From positions 1 through 40,247 of the forward strand of contig JAHDXY010000007.1 in the NCBI GenBank assembly GCA_023384005.1: a stretch of 40,247 nucleotides of DNA. The letters run 5' to 3'. Source of the stretch: Burkholderiaceae bacterium. GTDB lineage: Bacteria; Pseudomonadota; Gammaproteobacteria; Burkholderiales; Burkholderiaceae_E. A program made the position numbers and the translations under genes. The number at the start of each line of letters is the position of its first letter. The first letter of the stretch is position 1. The notes beneath the pieces were generated by a model that did not search any database, had not been told where the DNA came from, and was given only the letters and a program-made list of their open reading frames with translations. Positions 27,435-36,219 of the stretch are shown here, one piece after another.

Positions 27435-28452
27435 GGACGCGCGAGCCGTGCGTGCGGACATGGCGGCGACCGAGCGCGTCGCGACCACCGTCGATGGCGT
27501 ACGCGCCGGTCGCGCACGCGCAATCGGTCGTGCGATCAGCGAAGTCGAGAGTGATTCGGACGCTGGGCGCCAGATCGTGGCTGCGTTGGCCGGACACGTG
27601 GGGCGTGCGCACCGCATCGGTTTCACCGGTCCGCCAGGTGCGGGGAAGTCGTCGCTGGTCGGCATGTTGATCGAACGATTCGAACTCCACGGCGATCGCG
27701 TGGGCGTCATCGCGGTCGATCCGTCGAGTCGGGCGACGGGCGGTGCGATTCTCGGCGATCGGGTGCGAATGGAGAATCACGCCGGAGGCGGCGGTACGTT
27801 CATCCGCTCGCTCGGATCACGCGGCGAAACCGGTGGGTTGTCGCTCGCGGCGGCACGCGCCGCCGACGTGCTCGACGCGGCCGGCTACGACCCCATTCTC
27901 CTCGAGACGGTCGGCGCGGGACAGGCCGATCTCGAAGTGAGCGAAGTCGCACATACCAGCGTCGTCGTTCTGCCGCCGGGGCTTGGCGACGAGATACAGG
28001 CCGTCAAGGCCGGAGTGATGGAGATCGCCGACATTTTCGTGGTCAGCAAGTGCGACATCGCGGGCGCCAGCCAGACGCGCGCGGATTTGCTCGCCCTGCT
28101 GCGCCTGCGCGGCCCCGAGGCGACAGGCATACGCGTCATCGGCACGTCTACCGTCGATGGCGAAGGCGTCGAAGCGCTGTTCGAGGCGCTGAACGAGCGC
28201 GCATCGCAGCGCGAGCCCGGCGTTGCCGAGGGCTCGCTCGCACGGCTCGTCGTGCGCCGGGCGCTGCGCACCACCGAGCTCGAACTCGCCGCGTTGCCCC
28301 GGGCCCGATTGCTGGATCTGGGCGCCCGGGTACGACGGGGCGAGATCACACTCGAGCACGCCGCACGAGCGGCTCTCGACGCGGCGCAGGAGCTTGCGAA
28401 ATCACCCGCAATTGCGGCGCGCGGGCGTTCTTCAAGCGCAGCGTCTGACTGA
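27424..28452 (+). CDS. MeaB/ArgK-type GTPase, putative mutase chaperone
   Basis: RIGFTGPPGAGKSSLVGMLIE, VIAVDPSSRATGGAILGDRVRM, ETVGAGQADLEV, PPGLGDEIQAVKAGVMEIADIFVVSKCD. Confidence 0.94.
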   Translation: MPAEDARAVRADMAATERVATTVDGVRAGRARAIGRAISEVESDSDAGRQIVAALAGHVGRAHRIGFTGPPGAGKSSLVGMLIERFELHGDRVGVIAVDPSSRATGGAILGDRVRMENHAGGGGTFIRSLGSRGETGGLSLAAARAADVLDAAGYDPILLETVGAGQADLEVSEVAHTSVVVLPPGLGDEIQAVKAGVMEIADIFVVSKCDIAGASQTRADLLALLRLRGPEATGIRVIGTSTVDGEGVEALFEALNERASQREPGVAEGSLARLVVRRALRTTELELAALPRARLLDLGARVRRGEITLEHAARAALDAAQELAKSPAIAARGRSSSAASD

Positions 28453-28520
28453 ACTCCCGAGCCGCACGCGCTGCACGGCGCGATCGGCCGAGCGAAACCT
28501 GTTCCGGAGTCGGAGCGCCG

Positions 28521-29510
28521 TCAGGCGGCACCAGCGACGAGTTCCAGCAGCCGGCGGTGCACTGCGGGATCGATCTCGACGTCGCGATCGCCGCCGTCGC
28601 GCCGCGCACGCAGCGAACCATCGCCGGGGACGCGCACGGCGGTGTGTCCGGCGGCCGGACGCGACGCTCGCACCGCTTCGCGCAGGCTCGCCACGCGCTC
28701 CCGAAATGCCGCCGCTGGCATCAGTAGATCGGGCTTGAGCGCCAGGAAAAACATGCCGGAATTGCGGGTCTCGTTGAGCACCGGATCGCTGCCAGCGAGT
28801 ATTCCGAGAATCTGCGCCGCGAACGCCAGGCAGGACCCGCGCGCTCCGCCCCAGGTCAGGAACGCACCTTCGAGCGCAGCCGTCGGGTCGGTGGTGACAC
28901 GGCCCTGTGCATCGACCGCGGTTCCAGCGTCGAGCGAACGCCCGGTCGCCTGGCGAAGCAACACCTCGCCCCAGGTGACGGCGCTGGTACCGATGTCGAG
29001 AACCACGGGATCGCCATCACAGGGAAACGCGAACGCGATCGGATTCGTGCCCAGGATTCGCTCGGCGCCGCCGAACGGGGCGACGCGCGCCGTCGTGTTC
29101 GCGGTGTGCATGGCGATCAATCCGGCGCGGGCGATGCGCTCGACATAGTACGCGAGGCGTCCACTGAACCAGGTGTTGGACGCGCCCACCACGGCGATCC
29201 CCGAGACTTGCGCGATTTCGATCGCCTTGTCGGCCGCGAACAGCGAGACGACGTAGCCATTCACATCTGCACCATCGATCGTGGCAGATATCCCCGTTTG
29301 TCCGGTCAGGCGAATCGGGCCGCCGGGGCCCTTGTTCGCAAGCTGCTCGATGATCGCAGGTACTCGCGCAAGCCCGGCGAAAGCGTGACCCGCGACCATC
29401 GCGTCGATCAGGTGTGCTGCGACCTCCTCGGCGTGCGCGAGAGGCATTGCATGGCGCACGAATGCCGCCACGGCAAGCGCGCGCGCTTCAGCTTGCGACA
29501 GCCTGATCAC
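28521..29510 (-). CDS. malate/L-lactate dehydrogenase (LDH2) family oxidoreductase
   Basis: NTTARVAPFGGAERILGTNPIAFAFP, VVLDIGTSAVTWGEVL, TTDPTAALEGAFLTWGGARG. Confidence 0.88.
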   Translation of the reverse strand: MIRLSQAEARALAVAAFVRHAMPLAHAEEVAAHLIDAMVAGHAFAGLARVPAIIEQLANKGPGGPIRLTGQTGISATIDGADVNGYVVSLFAADKAIEIAQVSGIAVVGASNTWFSGRLAYYVERIARAGLIAMHTANTTARVAPFGGAERILGTNPIAFAFPCDGDPVVLDIGTSAVTWGEVLLRQATGRSLDAGTAVDAQGRVTTDPTAALEGAFLTWGGARGSCLAFAAQILGILAGSDPVLNETRNSGMFFLALKPDLLMPAAAFRERVASLREAVRASRPAAGHTAVRVPGDGSLRARRDGGDRDVEIDPAVHRRLLELVAGAA

Positions 29511-30876
29511 AGTGCGACGCTGCGTTCACCCATCCTTGCGGGCGCGCGGACTCCAGCGCGTCGAGCAGTGGCGCAAGCGACGGCTGGCGTTCGAAATCGA
29601 GGATGAAATCGCGCACGCTGTCGGTGTCCGCGCCGAGCACCGGGCGCGCAAGCTCGTCGTACTTGCGACACAGCACGTCGGTTGCGACCGGGTTCTCCGG
29701 TTCGCCGACCGGGTAGTCGAGCGAGAGCGTGTGCACGCCGGCCCCGGTCTCGATCGAGACGCGCGACGCCCGCTTCGCAGGGTAGTCGGCGTCGAGCGCC
29801 GGATCGTGGCGCACGGCGATCCGTTCCATCAGCGCGCGAACCAGGGGATCCGCTATTCGGCGTTCGGTGAACGCGAATGCGCTCGTTTCTCCATGAACCG
29901 CCGCTACAGCGATCGCGAACGCGATGCTGAACTGCGCCTGCGCCGGCGACTCCGGGCGTTCGATCTCGGCAGCGAGCGTGTACCGGTCGACGTAGACCGA
30001 CACCGCGCGCAAGTCCGCGGCCACCGTGCCGTGCTCCTGCATCAGGGCAAGGAACGCGTCGAGCGGCGCATGATTGCCGCGACACCCCCCGTGCATCTTG
30101 ACGTAGGTCTCGAGTATTCGCGGCACCGAAGGCTCCGTTACCGGGCGCTCCGCATCGGCATACGCTGGGTAGAACCCCTCCGAGAGTATGGCCTCGTGGC
30201 CGCGCGCGCCTGCGGCCGCCATCAACGCCGCGACACGGCCCGATTCGCATCCCTGCGCGACCTGGAGCGGCTGGGTCACAGACTCCCTCAGCGCCGCCTT
30301 GAGCCCGGCGCCCAGGCTCGCCGCGATCGCGAGCGCGTGCATCGTCTGCGTCTCGGACAGGCGCAGCAAACGCGCAGTCGCAGCAGCCGAAGCGATCGGC
30401 GCAAGCACCGCGGTGCTCTGGAAGCCGCGAGCAACGATCGCCGGATACGCGCGTTCTCCCACGCGCAGGAACACGTCGTACCCGAACGCGACCGCCGAAA
30501 GCAGGTCCTCGGGCCGAGGGAGCGCAGCGCGCAGGCTGCTGGCCACGGTGAGCGCCGTAGGGGTGACGACGCAGGAAGGGTGGCCTCCGGTCGAGCGCGA
30601 GCCGTCCTCCATGTACGCCGCGTGCGACATGAACGCATTCAGTCGCAGTGCATCGGAAGTCGCGCGAGCCTGGCCGCTGAACCAGCTTCGCGCGGCCCCG
30701 GCAGCGTCGAGCGCCTGCCCGAGACTTCGCCAGGTGCCGATTCGATACCCCGCGCAGGCACTGCCGATCAGATCGAGAACCCGCATCCGGGTCGCTTCGC
30801 GCACTCTCGCATCCGCCACGCCGCTCGCCGCCGAACACTGCGCGAGTGCGCGGACGTCGATCGCGTCCACCGTCAT
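29488..30876 (-). CDS. MmgE/PrpD family protein
   Basis: MRVLDLIGSACAGYRIGTWRSLGQALDAAG, HPSCVVTPTALTVASSL, GFQSTAVLAPIASAAATARLL. Start set at MTVDAIDVRALAQ (ATGA overlap with TRAP stop). Confidence 0.9.
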   Translation of the reverse strand: MTVDAIDVRALAQCSAASGVADARVREATRMRVLDLIGSACAGYRIGTWRSLGQALDAAGAARSWFSGQARATSDALRLNAFMSHAAYMEDGSRSTGGHPSCVVTPTALTVASSLRAALPRPEDLLSAVAFGYDVFLRVGERAYPAIVARGFQSTAVLAPIASAAATARLLRLSETQTMHALAIAASLGAGLKAALRESVTQPLQVAQGCESGRVAALMAAAGARGHEAILSEGFYPAYADAERPVTEPSVPRILETYVKMHGGCRGNHAPLDAFLALMQEHGTVAADLRAVSVYVDRYTLAAEIERPESPAQAQFSIAFAIAVAAVHGETSAFAFTERRIADPLVRALMERIAVRHDPALDADYPAKRASRVSIETGAGVHTLSLDYPVGEPENPVATDVLCRKYDELARPVLGADTDSVRDFILDFERQPSLAPLLDALESARPQGWVNAASHCDQAVAS

Positions 30877-32828
30877 GGCGCCGCGTGCAGCCGCGTGCGC
30901 CGAAACGCGATCCACTGCCGCCCGAACATCGCGACGAACACGATGACGCCGACCGCGTCGGAATAGTGTCCCGGAAAAGCCATGGCGCAGCCGGCGGCGA
31001 CCAGTACGACACGCTCCCAGATCGCGAGCGGTGCGATCAGGAATCCGATCACGCCGGCACCGTATGGAATCGCCGCCAGGAACAGCATTGCCCACGCGTA
31101 GGCGACCGTGCCGTCGAACCCGTTGGGCATCAGAAGAGGTGTGTAGACGAACATGAACGGCATCAGGTAGAGAAAGGACGAGAATTTCATCGCATGAAAT
31201 CCGGTCCGATACGGGTGCGCTCCCGCAATCCCCGCCCCCGCGAATGCGGACATGCATACCGGCGGCGTTACGTTGGAACTCTGGCTGAACCAGAACACCA
31301 CGAAGTGCGCGGCGATCAACGGCACGCCGAGCTGCCCCAGCGCGGGCACCGCGAGCAGCGCCAGAATCAGGTAGTCCGCAGTTACCGTGATTCCCATGCC
31401 CAGAATGAAGGTCGCGAAAAGCACGAGCAAGAGTGCAAGCCAGACCATCCCGTGGGTCTGCGCCATGACGATCTCGGAGAACCGAAACGCCAACCCGGTG
31501 AGGAGCGCGATGCCGATGATGATGCCAACCGGCCCGGCGGTCACTCCCACGATCAGGGACTTCTCACCTCCATTGGCGAGGCCCGTATACAGGGCGGGGA
31601 GGAAGCGACGCACCTGCCCGGCCATCGCGTAGCGGCTGAACATCAGCGCGACGAAGCTGACGATCGCCCAGAATGCGGCGAACGAGGGCGTGTAGCCTTC
31701 GAACAGCGTAACGAACAACACCGCCAGCGGCAGCAGGTAGAACCAGCCTCCACGCAGAACGGCTGCAATCGCGGGCCTCAGCGACTTTGGCATCGAGCCC
31801 AGACCGGCGCGGCCCGCCTCGAAATGGACCATCATCAGCACGGAGAAGAAGTACAGAATCGCCGGCACGAACGCTATCGTGATGATGTGAGCGTAGGGAA
31901 CCTTGAGCATCTCCGCCATCAGGAATGCGCCCGCACCCATCACCGGCGGCATGAACATGCCCCCAGTCGACGCCGCCGCCTCTATCGCCCCAGCCACTTC
32001 GGACCGGTAGCCCATCTTCTTTATCAACGGAATCGTGAACGTACCTGTAGCGACGGTGTTCGCCACTGCGCTTCCCGAGATCATCCCGAACATCCCGCTC
32101 GCCACGACAGCGGCCTTGGCTGGACCACCCCGAAAGCGTGCAGTCAACGCCACCGGCAGATCGATGAAGAATCGCCCGGCGCCGAACTCCTCGAACAGCG
32201 CACCCATGATGATGAACAGCATCACGTAGGCGATGAAGACGTAGGCGACGAAACCGAAGATGCCGTTGGTCGACGCATAGCTATCGCCGATCACCTGGGC
32301 ATAGCCGTATCCCTGGTGTGCCAGGACACCGCCCGGCAGATGCTGTCCGAGCAGCGCGTAGGCGAGCATGACCAGTGCGAGTATCGGCAGGACCACGCTC
32401 ATCGCACGCCGGCACGCCTCCAACACCAGTGCGATCGCGATCGTCCCGAGAACCAGATCGCGTGTCGTCGCCGCACCGGCGCGCCAGGCCATGTTCTCGT
32501 AGTCGACGATGAAGTTCCCGAACGCCAGCAGCGCGAGCACGATCAGGATCAAGTCCGATGCGCTGGGCCGGTCGCGCGGCGCACCCTTCGTCGCCGGATA
32601 GCGCAGAAAGACGAGCGCGAGAATTGCGAGCAGGAACCCGCCGCGCAGCGTGGCGGTGCCAACGTCGTCGACGAGAACAGCAAGGATCAGGAGCAGGCTA
32701 TAGGTCGCGGCGAGCAGCTTGTACGCGTGTTGCCACCAGCCCTTGAACTCGCGCACCGCACGCGTGCCCTCGGCCTCTTCGAGCAGTTCAAGGAATCGCG
32801 AAGGGCGTGCTCCGGAGGGCGTCGACAT
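30873..32828 (-). CDS. TRAP transporter fused permease (4TM/12TM, TAXI-associated)
   Basis: 651 aa, multiple TM; GAFEAAASTGGMFMPPVMGAGAFLMAE-like (AIEAAASTGGMFMPPVMGAGAFLMAEML). Confidence 0.94.
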   Translation of the reverse strand: MSTPSGARPSRFLELLEEAEGTRAVREFKGWWQHAYKLLAATYSLLLILAVLVDDVGTATLRGGFLLAILALVFLRYPATKGAPRDRPSASDLILIVLALLAFGNFIVDYENMAWRAGAATTRDLVLGTIAIALVLEACRRAMSVVLPILALVMLAYALLGQHLPGGVLAHQGYGYAQVIGDSYASTNGIFGFVAYVFIAYVMLFIIMGALFEEFGAGRFFIDLPVALTARFRGGPAKAAVVASGMFGMISGSAVANTVATGTFTIPLIKKMGYRSEVAGAIEAAASTGGMFMPPVMGAGAFLMAEMLKVPYAHIITIAFVPAILYFFSVLMMVHFEAGRAGLGSMPKSLRPAIAAVLRGGWFYLLPLAVLFVTLFEGYTPSFAAFWAIVSFVALMFSRYAMAGQVRRFLPALYTGLANGGEKSLIVGVTAGPVGIIIGIALLTGLAFRFSEIVMAQTHGMVWLALLLVLFATFILGMGITVTADYLILALLAVPALGQLGVPLIAAHFVVFWFSQSSNVTPPVCMSAFAGAGIAGAHPYRTGFHAMKFSSFLYLMPFMFVYTPLLMPNGFDGTVAYAWAMLFLAAIPYGAGVIGFLIAPLAIWERVVLVAAGCAMAFPGHYSDAVGVIVFVAMFGRQWIAFRRTRLHAAP

Positions 32829-32906
32829 CGGGAATCCTGGGTCTGGCAGCAGAGAGAGCGGCGCTCGGGTCGGACGAGCTTCGCCCGACCCGCGAAGCCC
32901 GGCGCG

Positions 32907-33911
32907 CTACTTCAACGCGGCGGCTGGAACCTTGACCCCGAGCTCGTTCCAGAATTTCGCGGCACCCGGATGCACGGGGCCAATGTTCCCTTCGAGCGGA
33001 TTTGCGCGATTCAGGTTGCTTCCCTTGAAGGCCATGCCGACCTTGCTGATCGCGCCGTCGGAGTAGGCCAGGCGCGTGAACTCGTAGACGATCTCATTCG
33101 GCACGTCTTTGTGCGCGATCAGGAAGCCGGCGTTGCCGAACAACGTAACGTCCTTGTCCTGTCCCTTGTACGTGCCCGCCTTGACGACGACCTTCTGGTA
33201 GAACGGATACTTGTCGAGGAACCTGGAGCGCTCGAGCTCCGGGCCGAAGTCAACCAGGTTGATCGCCCGGCTCGCGGCGACCTCGTCAACAACAGCTGCG
33301 GGCACCGAGCCCAGTCGGCTGAACGCCTGGATCTTGCCGTCGAGGAGCTGCGACGGATAGTCCTGGTGGCCTTCCATGCGGATACGCACGTCGTTCTTCA
33401 TGCCGACATGGTCGAGGAAGAGCGACATCGCCATCGTCGACCCCGAACCCGGAGCACCGATGGCGAAGGTCTGGCCCTTCAGGTCCGACGCGGTATGGAT
33501 GTTGTTCGTTTTCAGCGCGATCACGTGATTGGCCATCGGCGGCGTGACGACGCCGATCACTCGCCAGCTGCGCATCTGCTTGTCGAAGGGCTTTTCACCG
33601 TTCCAGGCCTGCGACATCGTCTCGGGCTGCGTCATGCCGAACTGCGCCTGCCCGGCTTCCACCCGACGGAGGTTCTCGAACCCGCCTCCCGATGTACTGG
33701 GGGAGAGGCGAAGCATCTTCGAGTTCTCGTTGATGAAGTTCGCCAGCGGCGCGGCGATCATGTAATAGGTGCCGGTCACCCCGCCAGTCGTGATCTGCAT
33801 GGCGGTCTGGGCGACTGCCGTAGCGCCCCCCCCGGCGGCGCCGAGTGCGAAAGCTACCCCGACCAGTACACGAGCCGCGCCACGCGCGTTGTCATTGTGC
33901 TTGCAGGTCAT
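32907..33911 (-). CDS. TAXI family TRAP solute-binding protein
   Basis: Signal peptide; QITTGGVTGTYYMIAAPLANFINENSK; TSGGGFENLRRVEAGQAQFGMTQPE. Confidence 0.95.
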   Translation of the reverse strand: MTCKHNDNARGAARVLVGVAFALGAAGGGATAVAQTAMQITTGGVTGTYYMIAAPLANFINENSKMLRLSPSTSGGGFENLRRVEAGQAQFGMTQPETMSQAWNGEKPFDKQMRSWRVIGVVTPPMANHVIALKTNNIHTASDLKGQTFAIGAPGSGSTMAMSLFLDHVGMKNDVRIRMEGHQDYPSQLLDGKIQAFSRLGSVPAAVVDEVAASRAINLVDFGPELERSRFLDKYPFYQKVVVKAGTYKGQDKDVTLFGNAGFLIAHKDVPNEIVYEFTRLAYSDGAISKVGMAFKGSNLNRANPLEGNIGPVHPGAAKFWNELGVKVPAAALK

Positions 33912-34023
33912 GAAATTCTCCCTTGATCAGTTACATCTGGCATTGATAAGCACGGCGTCGCGCGACCCCTCTTCGATTTCGAGACTACGAAACTGATTGA
34001 AACGATACTAACTATGTTGACAT

Positions 34024-34048
34024 ATCATAGCAAACGGATATATATGAT
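34024..34048. promoter_or_regulatory. inverted repeat ATCATA-N13-TATGAT in AT-rich divergent promoter region
   Basis: Lies 27 bp upstream of the LysR start, in an AT-rich island. Confidence 0.3.
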
Positions 34049-34074
34049 CAGAATCCATCAATAAACATTATGTT

Positions 34075-35055
34075 ATGTCTCTTACGTTGAAGCACCTTGA
34101 AGCACTCTATTGGATCTGGCGACTCGGGAGTTTCACTGCGGCGGCTGAGCGGTTGCACTCGACGCAATCTGCGATTTCAATGCGTATTCGCGATCTCGAA
34201 GCGGCGCTAGCGCAGGAGCTCTTCGACCGGACTGCGCGGACCGCTCGTCTGACCGCCAAGGGCCAGGAGTTGGTCGGTTACGCTGAACGAGTAATGGATC
34301 TGATGGCGGAGATCAAGACCCGCATCGGCGACCCGACGATCGTTTCGGGTGTCGTGCGTGTGGGGGTCACCGAGTATGTCGCACTAACGTGGCTTCCCAA
34401 TCTGGTGCGCGAGCTCAATGGGCAATTCCCGCGGGTGACGTTGGAGATGAACGTAGACCTCACGCTCTCGCTGATTGAGAAGCTGCGCGGCGGCGAAATC
34501 GACCTCGCGTTACTTCCCGGGCCGATCGTGGAGCCCGGGCTGCGAAATGTCTCGCTCGGTTTCGTACGGTTCGCATGGATGACAAGTCCGGCGCTCAAGG
34601 TTCCGGACCGCAGCATGACGCCGCGAGACCTCGACAACTGGCCCATCCTTACTCTGTCGAAGAGGTCCAACCTGCACGCGCCGCTGGAGAGGTGGTTCGA
34701 GGAAACGGGCGCCGTTGGCCATCGTACGGACACTTGCAACAGCCTTTCGGTCCTGGCGTCGTGGACAATCGCAGGGCTGGGCATCGGCTACTTGCCTGTC
34801 GATCACTTCGGCCGGGACATCCGCGCCGGCCGGTTACGCGTCGTCGATGTAGCGCCCAAGCTTCCGGATCTTGAGTACGTCGCGGTGCTCGATCGTCGTC
34901 ATCCGCAACCACTCGCGCAGTCGGTGGCGGATCTCGCGGTCAAAGTGAACGACTTCGAGCGTAGGTCCGGGGATCCCGAATCTCCAGCGACACCGGTCGC
35001 ACGCACGAGCGGGCCCCGTCGTAGGGGGCCGGCCGCGAAGACCGGCACACCCTGA
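34075..35055 (+). CDS. LysR family transcriptional regulator
   Basis: LKHLEALYWIWRLGSFTAAAERLHSTQSAISMRIRDLEAALAQELFDRTARTARLTAKGQEL. Confidence 0.95.
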   Translation: MSLTLKHLEALYWIWRLGSFTAAAERLHSTQSAISMRIRDLEAALAQELFDRTARTARLTAKGQELVGYAERVMDLMAEIKTRIGDPTIVSGVVRVGVTEYVALTWLPNLVRELNGQFPRVTLEMNVDLTLSLIEKLRGGEIDLALLPGPIVEPGLRNVSLGFVRFAWMTSPALKVPDRSMTPRDLDNWPILTLSKRSNLHAPLERWFEETGAVGHRTDTCNSLSVLASWTIAGLGIGYLPVDHFGRDIRAGRLRVVDVAPKLPDLEYVAVLDRRHPQPLAQSVADLAVKVNDFERRSGDPESPATPVARTSGPRRRGPAAKTGTP

Positions 35056-35222
35056 GATACGCCGCGCGCTCCCCCAGGAGTCCGGGCGGCAGGACTTCTG
35101 GTTGCCGCCCGTTGACTTCACGGTCAGGTCCGGCCGTGCCCGCAGGCCGCTCCTGGCGAAGGGTCGCGCTCGCAGCGGAAATTCCACTTTGAAAATGTCT
35201 ACTTGACAGGTGAGCTTACGGA

Positions 35223-35246
35223 TGGATACCAGCGTGGATACCAGCG
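35223..35246. repeat. perfect 12-bp tandem duplication TGGATACCAGCG x2
   Basis: Read directly. Confidence 0.9.
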
Positions 35247-35270
35247 GGCAGTGTTGCGCCCATTGCGTCA

Positions 35271-35951
35271 TTACGTCGTGCTTTTGGCCAAGATGCGAAA
35301 GCGGCGAAGGTACCAACTGCGGACCCATGCGCTCCACGGAGTCTGGGTTTCTCTCTTGAATGCCTCCGTTTCGAGCACATTCTCATCGGCGAGATCGTAT
35401 GCGGTCACGTATTTTGGTCCCGGCGTGTGGATGCCCGACGCGCTAGGCACGCCACTCTCGACGAGCCGAAACCGTCGCCCGGCAACAAAACCGGGCACGC
35501 GCTCCAGCATCGACGGCAGGTGCTCCGTGTCGTACCAAGCGTTGAACTCCTCGTCCCGGTTTGGTGGCACATCATGACCGATCACGAATAAGACGCTTGT
35601 ATCGGGGATCAGGTATTCACCTGTCTTGGGCCCTATCTGCTCGTACACTCCGCGCGCGAAACCGGGAAGCTTCTGCGTCATCACCTCAAAGCTCTGTGGC
35701 GAGCACGACGCCTCGCGCGCCCGAAGTTCGAGGTACGGTGCGCTGGTCAGCGCGTCGAGCGCAGACAACTCGTACAGCGTGAGATAGCGGTACTCGCCGA
35801 AGATCGAGCGATAGCGACGCGCGGCAACAAATCCCGGCTTGTCGAGGCGATTCGGAAGGTGTTCGGTATCATACCATTGGTTCCACGCCGATTCGATCTC
35901 GGTCGGAACTGAGGAAATGCGTACGAAGAGCAGATATTTCGCGTCGCTCAT
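35271..35951 (-). CDS. EthD/dimeric alpha-beta barrel-like protein with internal duplication
   Basis: Two halves share (N/A)xWYDTEHLPxxL...PGFVAxRR(Y/F)R. Confidence 0.75.
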   Translation of the reverse strand: MSDAKYLLFVRISSVPTEIESAWNQWYDTEHLPNRLDKPGFVAARRYRSIFGEYRYLTLYELSALDALTSAPYLELRAREASCSPQSFEVMTQKLPGFARGVYEQIGPKTGEYLIPDTSVLFVIGHDVPPNRDEEFNAWYDTEHLPSMLERVPGFVAGRRFRLVESGVPSASGIHTPGPKYVTAYDLADENVLETEAFKRETQTPWSAWVRSWYLRRFRILAKSTT

Positions 35952-36055
35952 TTTGGCTCCAGTTTGGCTCTTGTCTGGAAGATACCGACGGTGCGCTGCA
36001 ACGCGACCTCGCCGCCGAGATCGCGTGGCTTCGCCTAGATCAGCATGTGGAGTAG

Positions 36056-36205
36056 CTACTTGTCACCGTTTCTCGCGGACGCGTAGAACGCGCTCCGGTC
36101 CAAGGCGTCAAACGTGTCATTGATGAAGTACGCCGAGTGCCCCTCGGGCAGGCATCCCAGTAGCGCAGCAGGCAGCAACATCACTTGATCCGGATCGCCC
36201 GGCCG
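36056..36205 (-). pseudogene. transposase N-terminal remnant (IS1182-like)
   Basis: Minus-strand reading RPGDPDQVMLLPAALLGCLPEGHSAYFINDTFDALDRSAFYASARNGDK* resembles the (D)PDQxxLLPPxLxDWLPEGHLAxFIxDxVDxLDLSAFYA N-terminus; truncated. Confidence 0.75.
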
Positions 36206-36219
36206 CACGGCATGCTCGG

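Noticed and set aside
26100-27710. 536-aa minus-strand ORF
   Set aside because: Antisense to the MFS and MeaB genes, low-complexity charged composition.
30846-33926. 1026-aa plus-strand ORF
   Set aside because: Antisense shadow of the TRAP permease and TAXI genes; composition is His/Arg/Glu-rich with no recognisable domain, while minus-strand products have clear TM and family motifs.
35990-36053. Plus-strand peptide TDGALQRDLAAEIAWLRLDQHVE* as a gene remnant
   Set aside because: Too short and without a confident family match; may be chance.
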